49,332 nucleotides of DNA from Avichristensenella sp031549105 (GCA_031549105.1 JAVBQK010000019.1:1-49332), one strand, 5' to 3'. Counted from the first letter of the stretch, positions 9,616 to 17,179 are shown. Notes: a model not told the origin generated them from the letters alone. Translations and numbers: made by a program.

Positions 9616-9645
9616 ATTATACCATACAAAGGTCGATTGGTGCAA
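9616..9645 (-). promoter_or_regulatory. dxs operon promoter, extended -10, predicted leaderless start
   Basis: Minus strand: -10 TATAAT (9621-9616) is preceded by TGG, an extended -10, with a weak -35 TTGCAC (9645-9640) 18 bases upstream. Only seven bases (TTCTATT) separate the -10 from the dxs ATG at 9608, so transcription should begin at or next to the A of the start codon. It is back to back with the DUF3810 promoter at 9653-9682. Confidence 0.7.
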
Positions 9646-9652
9646 ACTTACA

Positions 9653-9682
9653 TTGCGCGAAATAGCGCGTTATGCGTATACT
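9653..9682 (+). promoter_or_regulatory. Promoter for the DUF3810/ECF pair
   Basis: -35 TTGCGC (9653-9658) and -10 TATACT (9677-9682) are 18 bases apart, placing the start near 9689. The leader of about 24 bases contains GGGGTG before ATG 9713. It is divergent from the dxs promoter with only 7 bases between the two -35 boxes. Confidence 0.6.
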
Positions 9683-9712
9683 ATATGCATCTGGTTTACA
9701 TGGGGTGCGAAG

Positions 9713-10711
9713 ATGAAAAAGCTGCTGGCGATGCTGCCGTTACCGGCGGCGTTATTGCTCAGGTGGATCGCGTCCGCACACCCGCTGTGGGTAGAGCGGT
9801 TTTTCTCTACAGGGCTATACCCCGCCATCGCGCGACCCGTCAGCCGCCTGACGGCGCTGGTTCCGTTTTCGCTTCTGGAACCGCTTCTTGCCATTTTGTT
9901 GCTCCTCGTGCTATACTCTCTTTTCAAAAAGCGCGTGTTCCGCGTTTTTGCGTTACTGGGGCTCGTGGCTGCCGTTTTCCTGGGCGGGTGGAGCCTGAAC
10001 TATTATCGCCTGCCGCTGGAAACGACGCTGGATTTGCCGGTCGCGCTTTCCACGCCGGAGGAGCTTGCTGCGCTTGCGGATGCGCTAATCGACGACGTAA
10101 ACGCGCGCCATGTGCCGCTTGACGGCATATCGCTGGCGGAAGCCACCGGCGCGCTGAATGCGGCGGCGGAAAGTTGGCCCATCCCGCACGGAGACTACGG
10201 CTCCCCCAAGACAGCGCTGATGAGTCCCCTGATGTCGGAGCTGCTGATTGAAGGCATCACCTCGCCCTTTACGCTGGAGGCGCTGGTGAACGGAGGCGCG
10301 CCGGCCGTCTCACGGCCTTTTGTCGCCTGCCATGAGGCCGCGCATGTGCGCGGTTTTGCGCGTGAGGAGGACGCGAACCTCATCGCGTACCTGGCGTGCG
10401 AGGCGTCCTCTGATCCGGCTTACCGCTATAGTGGGGCATTTAGCGCGCTGCTCTACACGCTGGATGCGCTGCGCAGCGCCGACCCGGACGCATACCTTGC
10501 CTGCCGCGCGCGGATAAGCGAGGATGTGCTGCGTGACATTGCTGCGCACGCCGACTACTGGAATGCCTTCCGGGAGACCAAGGCGGCGACGGTCGGCACG
10601 CAAATGAACAACACCTACCTGAAAACAGTTGGCGGCGGCCAGCAAAGCGCGCGCTCCTACGGCCGCGTGGTGGATTTGTTGCTGGCGCTGAAACGAAAGA
10701 AGGGAATGTAA
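9713..10711 (+). CDS. DUF3810-family membrane zinc metalloprotease (predicted)
   Basis: A 332-residue protein with three hydrophobic segments in the first ~105 residues (about 8-25, 50-72 and 80-98), then a soluble domain. That domain has HEAAH at 207-211 followed by REEDAN, where E218/E219 could supply the third zinc ligand. This is the HExxH pattern of zinc peptidases and fits the DUF3810 family, whose substrates are unknown. ATG 9713 is chosen over the longer frame because GGGGTG precedes it and the protein then starts with MKKLL and a hydrophobic segment. It is followed after 4 bases by an ECF S-component gene. Confidence 0.75.
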   Translation: MKKLLAMLPLPAALLLRWIASAHPLWVERFFSTGLYPAIARPVSRLTALVPFSLLEPLLAILLLLVLYSLFKKRVFRVFALLGLVAAVFLGGWSLNYYRLPLETTLDLPVALSTPEELAALADALIDDVNARHVPLDGISLAEATGALNAAAESWPIPHGDYGSPKTALMSPLMSELLIEGITSPFTLEALVNGGAPAVSRPFVACHEAAHVRGFAREEDANLIAYLACEASSDPAYRYSGAFSALLYTLDALRSADPDAYLACRARISEDVLRDIAAHADYWNAFRETKAATVGTQMNNTYLKTVGGGQQSARSYGRVVDLLLALKRKKGM

Positions 10712-10715
10712 CCCA

Positions 10716-11198
10716 ATGCAAGACAAACAGGTGCGCAAGCTGGCGCTTGGCGGGGTGCTGTCCGCACTGATTGTGCTGCTGACCTACCTGATCAAGATTC
10801 CTGTGCCCGCCACCGGCGGATACGTCCACCTGGGGGACGGGGCGATCTTCCTGGCCGCCGCGCTGCTGGGACCATACGCCGCGCTGATTGGCGGTGTCGC
10901 CTCGGCCCTGTCGGACATGCTGGGCGGGTACTTTGTCTACATTGCGCCGACATTCATCATCAAGGCCGCGATGGGCGGCATCGCCGGGTTGCTCTTCCGG
11001 CGCGGCGCGCCGCTACGGAACGCGCTGGCGTTCACCGCGGGCGCATGCGTCATGGTGGTCGGCTATTTTCTCTTTGAAGGTGTGCTGTATGGCTGGGCCG
11101 CGGCGCTTGCGGCTGTCGGCCCCAACCTGCTGCAGGGTGCAGCAGGCGTCGTCTTTGGGTTTGCGCTGTCTACGCTGCCGTTTGAGCGACTACTCTAG
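10716..11198 (+). CDS. ECF transporter S component (substrate-specificity subunit)
   Basis: A 160-residue, almost entirely hydrophobic protein with about six predicted membrane segments. It has the typical S-component beginning KLALGGVLSALIVLLTYL, then GGYVHLGDGAIFLAAALLGP and GGVASALSDMLGGY. S components bind a vitamin or precursor and dock on a shared EcfA/A'/T module, which is not in this window, so the complex must use genes elsewhere. The glycine-rich VHLGDG segment is seen in pyrimidine/thiamine-precursor-type and uncharacterised S components; the substrate cannot be assigned. Its 3' end overlaps the convergent kinase gene by 9 bases with no terminator between. Confidence 0.82.
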   Translation: MQDKQVRKLALGGVLSALIVLLTYLIKIPVPATGGYVHLGDGAIFLAAALLGPYAALIGGVASALSDMLGGYFVYIAPTFIIKAAMGGIAGLLFRRGAPLRNALAFTAGACVMVVGYFLFEGVLYGWAAALAAVGPNLLQGAAGVVFGFALSTLPFERLL

Positions 11199-12011
11199 GC
11201 CGATGCGTGTATGTGCGACCCGGTTCTCCAGCAGGTCGGACAACCGGTGCCGCGCGTGGCCGATGAGCACCGTGGTACCCTTCGTCGCCGGGCCTAGCAC
11301 GTATTCCAGCTTCGCATACGCGCCATTGGCGCCCGCGCGGCTCGCGCCATAGCAATGGGTTTGCAACTCGCGTATCTTTTCGGTCAGCGCCTCTACGCCC
11401 GGTGCAGTCACTTCCCGCACCAGCGTCGTAGGATCGCGCGGATCAAGATAGATGCCTTCAGTGGATGTGAGAATGATCAGCGTGCGCGCGCTAACCAGTC
11501 CGGCGATGACAGCGGCCGTCTCGTCGTTGTCCACGCACTCATGCACGCCCTGCCCCGCCTCGCGCAACTGGGCCAGCTCCATCTTGCGGTTCTCCTCGTC
11601 GCTGACCGGATCGTTGTAGTTTACGATCGGTACCGCGCCCTGTTCGGCAGCGCGGAGCAGCAGGCGGCGGATATGCTCGCGCTTCTCTGGTTCATTGAAG
11701 TGCTGATGCTCCACCAACAGCTGGCGCATGCCATACTCGGGCCGGAGGAACTGGCGATAGTTAGCCATCAGGATCGCCTGTCCCTGCGCCGCGTAGTCGG
11801 TCTTCGCTTCATCCCCCGCGGGCAGTTCCTTGCCACTGCGCTTGATATGGTCCAGGCGACCGATTTCCGTCGCACCGGATGTCACCCACACCATGCCCGG
11901 GCGCAGTTCCGCGCAGATGCGCGAAAGCGTGTTGTAGTTGATATCGTAGTCCTCAGGACGGATCAGCGCCATCGAACCTATTTTGCCCACCAGGTCTATT
12001 TCGTGCCGCAT
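11190..12011 (-). CDS. Glutamate 5-kinase-like amino acid kinase, without PUA domain
   Basis: A 273-residue protein of the amino acid kinase fold. It has GKIGS (9-13, phosphate loop), WVTSGATEIGR, VPIVNYNDPVSDEE and CVDNDETAAVIAGLV. These parallel the ProB motifs for glutamate and ATP binding. The C-terminal PUA domain of many ProB proteins is absent, and there is no proA nearby, so proline biosynthesis is only one possibility; an uncharacterised relative with another substrate is as likely. ATG 12011 follows GGAGTGA; the longer frame to 12155 has no ribosome site and crosses the promoter. It is alone on its strand. Confidence 0.75.
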   Translation of the reverse strand: MRHEIDLVGKIGSMALIRPEDYDINYNTLSRICAELRPGMVWVTSGATEIGRLDHIKRSGKELPAGDEAKTDYAAQGQAILMANYRQFLRPEYGMRQLLVEHQHFNEPEKREHIRRLLLRAAEQGAVPIVNYNDPVSDEENRKMELAQLREAGQGVHECVDNDETAAVIAGLVSARTLIILTSTEGIYLDPRDPTTLVREVTAPGVEALTEKIRELQTHCYGASRAGANGAYAKLEYVLGPATKGTTVLIGHARHRLSDLLENRVAHTRIGLE

Positions 12012-12043
12012 TTGATTCACTCCGCTAAAGTTTTGTCCGGCGT

Positions 12044-12072
12044 ATTGTAGCATAGGATATGCGTAGGCGCAA
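12044..12072 (-). promoter_or_regulatory. Promoter for the ProB-like kinase
   Basis: Minus strand: -35 TTGCGC (12072-12067) and -10 TACAAT (12049-12044) are spaced by 17 bases, with a leader of about 25 bases containing GGAGTGA. It lies beside the divergent histidine kinase promoter. Confidence 0.55.
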
Positions 12073-12077
12073 GTTTG

Positions 12078-12086
12078 TGTTATAAT
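12078..12086 (+). promoter_or_regulatory. Extended -10 promoter for the histidine kinase
   Basis: TGTTATAAT is a perfect -10 box (12081-12086) with the extended TG element. No convincing -35 box is present 16-18 bases upstream. The start would be near 12093, with AAAGG before GTG 12121. Confidence 0.55.
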
Positions 12087-12120
12087 CGGAAGGGTAGTTT
12101 TTGCTGAAAGGGTGCGATTT

Positions 12121-13005
12121 GTGCGCAGGCGTATCGACATTGACAAGGCAGCCATCTACTCCATTGTGATCAACGGCGTGCAGATTGCGGCCATTGTCGC
12201 CATCGCACTGCTTGTTTTGCTTACCGATCTGGAAAAAAATAGCGTCATGTTTGTCGAGTTCATCATTTGCCTCGCCGCGGCGCTGGTCATTTGGGGCGCG
12301 GTGGTGGACATCCAACAGGCGCTGACGGCGCGGCGCGTCAACGAGCAGACGACCATGCTGGAGGAGGCCTATGGCCAGTTGGAGGCGCTCAATACGACGC
12401 TGCGCGCCCAGCGGCACGATTTCATGAACCATCTGCAGGTCGTCGGCAGCCTCATTGAAATGTCCGAATATCAGGAAGCATCCGAGTACATTGACCGCGT
12501 GTACGGCGACATCCAGCTTGTTTCCAGCGCGCTGAAGACCGGAAATCCCGCCGTCAATGCGCTGCTGAAGGTGAAGCTGTCTGAGAGCCAGAAGCGCGGC
12601 GTGTTCATGGAATTGCACGTGCAGTCCAAATGGGACGCGCTGCCCGTGCAGGGCTGGGAGATGTGCCGTGTGCTGGGCAACCTGATCGACAACGCGCTGG
12701 ACGCGCTGAAGGATACCCCAGGTCCCCGCCTGCTGGTGGAGTTGGGCGAAACGCCTGGGCGCTATACCTTTTCGGTGGAAAACAATGGGCCGGAGGTGCC
12801 GGAAGAGTTTCGGTCCCGGATCTTCCTCTCCGGCTTCACCACCAAGGGCAGCAAGGAGCGCGGCATGGGTCTGTCCATTGTCCGCAGCATCCTGCAAGAG
12901 AGCGGCGGCGGGATAGATTTGTCCAGCAACGCTGCCAGAACGGTCTTTACCGGCTGGCTGCCGCGCGCTGAACACCCCGCACCTGAAGGCATGGTGGGTG
13001 CATAA
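12121..13005 (+). CDS. Sensor histidine kinase of the Spo0B/CitA-like type (orphan)
   Basis: A 294-residue membrane kinase. Two hydrophobic segments (about 12-34 and 42-61) with almost no extracellular loop are followed by a coiled-coil-like linker. The dimerisation helix has the phosphorylated His at 99 in QRHDFMNHLQ, the RHDxxNHLQ pattern of Spo0B-type and LytS/CitA-type kinases. The ATPase domain follows (NLIDNALDA N-box, GFTTKGSKERGMGLSIV G-box). GTG 12121 is preferred because GAAAGG is about 9 bases upstream; GTG 12112 would overlap that site. No response regulator is adjacent. With no sensor loop it may sense the membrane or an intracellular or partner signal. Homoserine dehydrogenase follows with its own promoter. 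Confidence 0.85.
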   Translation: MRRRIDIDKAAIYSIVINGVQIAAIVAIALLVLLTDLEKNSVMFVEFIICLAAALVIWGAVVDIQQALTARRVNEQTTMLEEAYGQLEALNTTLRAQRHDFMNHLQVVGSLIEMSEYQEASEYIDRVYGDIQLVSSALKTGNPAVNALLKVKLSESQKRGVFMELHVQSKWDALPVQGWEMCRVLGNLIDNALDALKDTPGPRLLVELGETPGRYTFSVENNGPEVPEEFRSRIFLSGFTTKGSKERGMGLSIVRSILQESGGGIDLSSNAARTVFTGWLPRAEHPAPEGMVGA

Positions 13006-13051
13006 ACTAGAAACAATAGCGCGCACCGGCGATGCCTACGTTTTTTGTACG

Positions 13052-13080
13052 TTGTCGTTTGTCGAAACTTGTGCTAAAAT
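13052..13080 (+). promoter_or_regulatory. Promoter for homoserine dehydrogenase
   Basis: -35 TTGTCG (13052-13057) and -10 TAAAAT (13075-13080) are 17 bases apart, with an extended TGC before the -10. The leader carries GGAGGGAAAG before ATG 13115. Confidence 0.65.
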
Positions 13081-13114
13081 AAATGAGATACGTAAACGCG
13101 CTGGAGGGAAAGAA

Positions 13115-14254
13115 ATGAACATCGCAATCATCGGCTATGGCGTCGTCGGCGGCGGCGTGCACGCCCTTTTGCAGGATGGCAAGCTGGGCATACACGTCAA
13201 GCGTGTGCTGGATTTACGCAAGATTTCCAGCCTTGGCAAGATGCTGACGGATAATATTGGCGACATCATCTACGATCCGCAGATTGACTGCGTGGTGGAG
13301 GCCATGGGCGGCGTGCATCCGGCCATGAGCTATGTCGCCGCGGCGCTGCGCGCGGGCAAGCATGTCGTCACATCCAACAAAGAGCTGATGAGCCAGGCGC
13401 TCGCCCCCATGATAGAGGGCGCGGCCATGCATGGCACGCATCTGCGCTTTGGCGCGAGCGTGGGCGGCGGCGTTCCGTGGCTGCACAACCTGCTGCGGCA
13501 AAAGCGCGGGGAGAAGATTCTTTCCGTTTTCGGCGTGGTCAACGGCACCACAAACTATATTCTCGACGCGATGGCGCACGGCCTGGATTTTGACAGTGCG
13601 CTGCTGGAAGCGCAGCGGATGGGCTACGCCGAGGTCGATGCCTCCGCGGACCTGGACGGCCTGGATGCACAGCGCAAATGCGCCATCTCCGCCGCGCTGG
13701 CGTTTGATACCATCGTGGAGACGGGCGATATCCCCACGCTTGGCATCGCTTCCATCCGCAAGATGGACATCGATACCTTCGCCGCAAAGGGTCTTACCTG
13801 CAAGCTGCAGATGCACGCCGCTCGCGTCGAAGGCGGCATATCCGCCTACGTCGAGCCCACGTTGCTGGGTCCGGACGCGCTGGCCGCGCACACGCCCACC
13901 AACCACAACTGCATTTCCCTGTGCGGCGAGCACAGCGGTCTGCTGTCCTTCTTTGGCCAGGGTGCAGGGCGCTTCCCCACCGCCGAGACCATCGTGCAGG
14001 ACCTCATTGATATTCAAAGCAGCGCCTCCAACAAGTCGCGCGGCATCGAGCCGATGGCGGTCTGCAACGACCAGGAGGTGCACCCCTATTATATCCGCAC
14101 CGCCCGTGTTGACCTGGTGCAGGAAGTGTTCGCCGAGGACTGGAACGGCGCGGTGCTCACCCAGCCGCTCAGCGTGCCCGCGCTGCACGCTCTGGTGAAA
14201 CAGGTACGCGAGCGTGACCCGGACGCGTTCTTCGCGGGGGTATCTGTACAGTAA
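13115..14254 (+). CDS. hom: Homoserine dehydrogenase (short form, no ACT domain)
   Basis: A 379-residue oxidoreductase that reduces aspartate semialdehyde to homoserine, the branch point to threonine and methionine. The Rossmann NAD(P) motif GYGVVG is at 7-12, followed by VVTSNKELMS, GASVGGGVPW, NGTTNYILDAMAHG and the substrate-binding region YAEVDASADLDGLDAQRK. Many bacterial forms are about 430 residues with a C-terminal ACT domain for threonine inhibition. This one ends without it, so direct threonine feedback is not expected. ATG 13115 follows GGAGGGAAAG; the longer open frame to 12998 crosses the promoter. It is monocistronic, followed by the hairpin array. Confidence 0.93.
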   Translation: MNIAIIGYGVVGGGVHALLQDGKLGIHVKRVLDLRKISSLGKMLTDNIGDIIYDPQIDCVVEAMGGVHPAMSYVAAALRAGKHVVTSNKELMSQALAPMIEGAAMHGTHLRFGASVGGGVPWLHNLLRQKRGEKILSVFGVVNGTTNYILDAMAHGLDFDSALLEAQRMGYAEVDASADLDGLDAQRKCAISAALAFDTIVETGDIPTLGIASIRKMDIDTFAAKGLTCKLQMHAARVEGGISAYVEPTLLGPDALAAHTPTNHNCISLCGEHSGLLSFFGQGAGRFPTAETIVQDLIDIQSSASNKSRGIEPMAVCNDQEVHPYYIRTARVDLVQEVFAEDWNGAVLTQPLSVPALHALVKQVRERDPDAFFAGVSVQ

Positions 14255-14278
14255 CCGACAGGAAAACGAAAAGGGATG

Positions 14279-14464
14279 CCAGGGGAGCGCCGCTCCCCTG
14301 GACCCCACGCCAAAGGGCCTTGCCCTTTGGAAACCCAACATTTCGCCTGCGGGCGGGAGGGTTTCATCTTATTAGCGATGAAATCCTCCCCGCCCGCAGG
14401 CGAGTGTGGGATTCTTAAGGGCCAACGGCCCTTAAGCGGGGATCCAAGGGGCAGCGCCCCTTGG
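14279..14464. repeat. Array of GC-rich hairpins, copy 1 of a dispersed intergenic repeat
   Basis: Five consecutive inverted repeats fill the gap between hom and the convergent ABC operon. H1: 14279-14301 (arms CCAGGGGAGCG/CGCTCCCCTGG). H2: 14310-14330 (CCAAAGGGC-CTT-GCCCTTTGG). H3: 14344-14368 with 14377-14402, a long stem of about 25 bp around an AT-rich loop. H4: 14414-14436 (CTTAAGGGCC-AAC-GGCCCTTAAG). H5: 14444-14464 (CCAAGGGGC-AGC-GCCCCTTGG). Bases 14310-14348 are identical to 49192-49230. H5 followed by CGTTC matches, in inverse orientation, the start of the second copy. No long T-tract follows any hairpin, so simple intrinsic termination is not obvious. Confidence 0.85.
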
Positions 14465-14504
14465 CGTTCCCTCCTCCGTATTAGCCTCTTTCTCGTCGCG
14501 TTGC

Positions 14505-15584
14505 TTACAGCGTAAAGTGCACCATCGCCCCACTGTCCCCTTGGGTCGCTTCCTGCTTGGTGAATAGGCTGCGGAGCAGTATCGCGCCGTACTCGTCGAC
14601 GGCCGCGTGCGCCATGGGGTCGCCCTGCATTGACGGGAACTCTACGTAGATATCCTTCACATCGCTGCGTTCCCCGCACCGCAGCCGGAAAATCACTTCT
14701 TTTTGTCCGCCTTTGCCTACCATCGGCATGATCAGTTCCTCATAAATCGAGTTGACCGCGTTCATCTGCCGCTTGGTAAAACCATACTGCGTGCAATAGG
14801 CGGTAACCTCCGTCATGAAGGAGTAGACGTCCAGGTTCTCCTTCGTGATGGTGCGTTCCCATACCTTCAGCCGGTCGATGAACGTCTGCGTGCGCTCGCG
14901 CTGCGGATGCCTGAAAATTTGTTCCGCCGTGCCCATCTCGTAAACGCTCTTCTCGTCCAGGTATACCACTTTCGTCGCGATCGACTCGGCAAAGTTCATC
15001 TCATGCGTCACAATCACGCTGGTCATCTTCTGTTCCACCAGCCGCCGCATCACGCCTAGGACCTCGTCCACCATCGTCGGGTCCAGCGCGCTGGTGGGTT
15101 CATCAAACAGGATGATCTCCGGCTGCATCGCCAGGCACCGCGCAATGGCCACGCGCTGTTTTTGCCCGCCGGAAAGTTGATTCGGCATATGAAAGCGCCG
15201 GTTGACCATGCCCACTGTCGCCAGCAAGGCCATCGCCTCTTCAATCGCCTGCTCCTTAGAAATCCCCCGCACCTTCATCGGCGCGAGGATCAGGTTCTCC
15301 AGCACATTGAGGTTGCTGAACAGGTTGAAGTTCTGGTACACCATGCCCATCTTCTGGCGCATGCGGTCAAGGGGCGCACCCGGTGCGAGGATATCTTCGC
15401 CATCCACCAGGATTTGCCCCGAGGTAGGCGTCTCCATCCGGTTGATACAGCGCAGCAACGTGCTCTTTCCGCAGCCGGAAGGCCCAATCACGACGAGCGC
15501 GTCGCCTCGCTCGATCTCAATGCTCACATGGTCGAAAATCAGCGTGGAGCCGAACTGCTTTTTCAGGTTACGGATGGAGATCAT
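14505..15584 (-). CDS. Polar amino acid ABC transporter ATPase with an extra C-terminal domain
   Basis: 359 residues. The first ~245 form a standard amino-acid-importer ATPase: Walker A GPSGCGKST (34-42), Q-loop YQNFNLF, signature LSGGQKQR, Walker B ILFDEPTSALD and H-loop VTHEMNFA. Family members usually end near 240-250. Here about 115 more residues follow; they begin NLDVYSFMTEVTAYCTQYG, continue with AVNSIYEELIMPMVGKGG and have beta-rich segments. This tail faintly resembles the helix-plus-strand layout of RsbW-type GHKL domains (an EE in a helix near the N-box position), but no complete ATP-binding motif is seen; treat that as a guess. It overlaps the permease gene by 4 bases and is the last gene of the operon. 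Confidence 0.88.
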   Translation of the reverse strand: MISIRNLKKQFGSTLIFDHVSIEIERGDALVVIGPSGCGKSTLLRCINRMETPTSGQILVDGEDILAPGAPLDRMRQKMGMVYQNFNLFSNLNVLENLILAPMKVRGISKEQAIEEAMALLATVGMVNRRFHMPNQLSGGQKQRVAIARCLAMQPEIILFDEPTSALDPTMVDEVLGVMRRLVEQKMTSVIVTHEMNFAESIATKVVYLDEKSVYEMGTAEQIFRHPQRERTQTFIDRLKVWERTITKENLDVYSFMTEVTAYCTQYGFTKRQMNAVNSIYEELIMPMVGKGGQKEVIFRLRCGERSDVKDIYVEFPSMQGDPMAHAAVDEYGAILLRSLFTKQEATQGDSGAMVHFTL

Positions 15585-16264
15585 GCGGATTCCTCCCCCA
15601 AATGGCGCTCACGGCCCAGCAGCGAGAGCAGCGTTGATACAAGCCAGCCGATCAGCAGATATGAAACAGACACGATGATCAGCGAGATGAACGGGTCCAG
15701 CGTCCGCGCGGCAATGATGTCGCTGGCGCGCGTCAGGTCCTGAATCGCCAAATAGCCGACGATCGACGTATCCTGCAGCGTCGCGACAAACTGGTTGCGG
15801 TACATCGGCAGCGCGGTCTTGATCGCCTGCGGCAGCGTGATATAGCGGAATGCCTGGAAAGCGCTCATCCCCAGCGAACGCGCCGCCTCGGCCTCGCCTT
15901 CGCTGACCGCGGTGATGGCGCTGGTAAAGATCGCCGCCAGATAGGAGGCGGTCTTGATTGCAAACGCTACGATGACCAGCAGCGTGGCGCTGGCGGATAC
16001 ATTGGCGAAAAACACATAGCAGACCAGCATCAACAGTACGAGTGAAGGAATCTGCACGAAAAGCTGCGTAAGCCACCCGACCGTGCGCCTCAGCCAACCC
16101 ACACGGCCGCACAGGCACAGCGCAAAGAGCGCACCCATCAGCGTGCCTATCACAAACGCGCCAAATGTGATCAGCAGCGTGGTGGTCAGTCCCTCCACCA
16201 GGAAGAGATACCGGCTCTCGTAGACCAATGAGGAGTAGATCATCTGTCTCATGTAGTCAATCAT
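15581..16264 (-). CDS. Polar amino acid ABC transporter permease
   Basis: A 227-residue inner-membrane subunit of the HisMQ/GlnP type with about five membrane segments. It has the EAA loop EAEAARSLGMSAFQAFRYITLP that docks on the ATPase. ATG 16264 is preferred because AGGTGA lies 8 bases upstream; an ATG at 16285 inside the binding-protein gene has no ribosome site. Only one permease is present, so the channel is presumably a homodimer. It sits between the binding protein (gap of one base) and the ATPase. Confidence 0.9.
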   Translation of the reverse strand: MIDYMRQMIYSSLVYESRYLFLVEGLTTTLLITFGAFVIGTLMGALFALCLCGRVGWLRRTVGWLTQLFVQIPSLVLLMLVCYVFFANVSASATLLVIVAFAIKTASYLAAIFTSAITAVSEGEAEAARSLGMSAFQAFRYITLPQAIKTALPMYRNQFVATLQDTSIVGYLAIQDLTRASDIIAARTLDPFISLIIVSVSYLLIGWLVSTLLSLLGRERHLGEESA

Positions 16265-16265
16265 T

Positions 16266-17120
16266 TCACTCGTCACCTGCCTCATATTCTACTAGCGTAT
16301 CTGGAACTTCACCCAGAAGCGATGCATCGCCCATCACAACGAGGAGTATATCCACATCCATATAATTGTTGCTGACCAGTGCGTTGCCGGATAGTTCAAC
16401 CTCATGTCGGTACCACTCAGAAAGCCCGCCAGCCATGACATCCGCCTTTTTCGTTAGCAGATTCGCAATGCACGAGGTATAGCTTCCGAAGATGATTTCC
16501 AGCCGACACCCCATGGACACGGCAAAATACCGCATGATATCCACATCGCTGCCAATTATCTTTTTCAACGAAAAATCCCAGTATGAATACGGAATCAGAT
16601 CCTGCTCGACAGTCAGGGTAATCACCCCGCCATCCTGCGGCTCGGGAATCTCCACATATTCGTAGCTCGTTTCAAACTCGTCAAAGCGCCGGAGAATGTC
16701 CTCGTATTCCGGCGTGCCGATGAAGTCTTCCAGGAAGGCATTGAATGCCGCGAGCAACTCCGGTTCGTCCGTCGCAAAGAAGGCAAGCACCTGATCCACC
16801 GCGATCGGCTCGGGGATCATTTCCAGAGCGGGCATCTGCGCGCACATGTATTTCGCGTACGCGACATCCATCGCAATTGCGTCCACGCGCCGATACTTCA
16901 GCGCCATGATCATATCCGTGGTGGCGTTGTAGCGCTGCAGGACGATGTCTTTCCGGCCGGACAGCATATAGTCAGGACTCCAGGCAAGACCCACCGCGAT
17001 TCGCTGCCCATCCATATTGTGTACATCCATGATGGGACGGGCAGGCTGAAGTTGCGCGCACCCGCAAAGCGGCAGCAGGCAGACGAGGCAGATCGCAATT
17101 AGCCGTGTTCTTGTACGCAC
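16266..17120 (-). CDS. Amino acid ABC transporter substrate-binding lipoprotein with reversed lobe order
   Basis: 284 residues from GTG 17118-17120. This start gives a normal lipoprotein signal (RTRTRLIAICLVCLLPLCGC, lipidated Cys 21); the open frame continues to 17198 but crosses the promoter. Residues about 38-147 (GQRIAVG, YNATTDMIMALKYRRVDAIAMD, EYEDILRRF) look like the second, C-terminal lobe of an SBP_bac_3 protein. Residues 164-262 (GGVITLTVEQDLIPYSYWD, GSDVDIMRYFAVSMGCRLEI, ADVMAGGLS) look like the first, N-terminal lobe. The lobes therefore appear in swapped order, as in a circular permutation, or as remnants of two tandem domains. It is the first gene of an importer operon with permease and ATPase; the ligand is probably a polar amino acid. 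Confidence 0.8.
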   Translation of the reverse strand: MRTRTRLIAICLVCLLPLCGCAQLQPARPIMDVHNMDGQRIAVGLAWSPDYMLSGRKDIVLQRYNATTDMIMALKYRRVDAIAMDVAYAKYMCAQMPALEMIPEPIAVDQVLAFFATDEPELLAAFNAFLEDFIGTPEYEDILRRFDEFETSYEYVEIPEPQDGGVITLTVEQDLIPYSYWDFSLKKIIGSDVDIMRYFAVSMGCRLEIIFGSYTSCIANLLTKKADVMAGGLSEWYRHEVELSGNALVSNNYMDVDILLVVMGDASLLGEVPDTLVEYEAGDE

Positions 17121-17179
17121 GCTCTTTTCAACCTCAGTGTCTGTGTATTTCCATACAATGTTACCATATTCTATGAAAA

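Noticed and set aside
11190..12155. Longer N-terminus of the ProB-like kinase
   Set aside because: The extra codons cross the promoter and have no ribosome site, while GGAGTGA precedes ATG 12011.
13006..13114. Riboswitch or T-box in front of hom
   Set aside because: Only about 25-30 bases lie between the predicted transcription start and ATG, too short for either.
14279..14464. CRISPR array
   Set aside because: The repeats differ in sequence, are palindromes of different sizes and have no regular unique spacers; no cas genes are present.
14279..14464. Simple terminator for hom and the ABC operon
   Set aside because: Hairpins are strong, but none has a T-tract on the expected side, and the core recurs upstream of a gene start at the other locus. 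A terminating role may still be partial.
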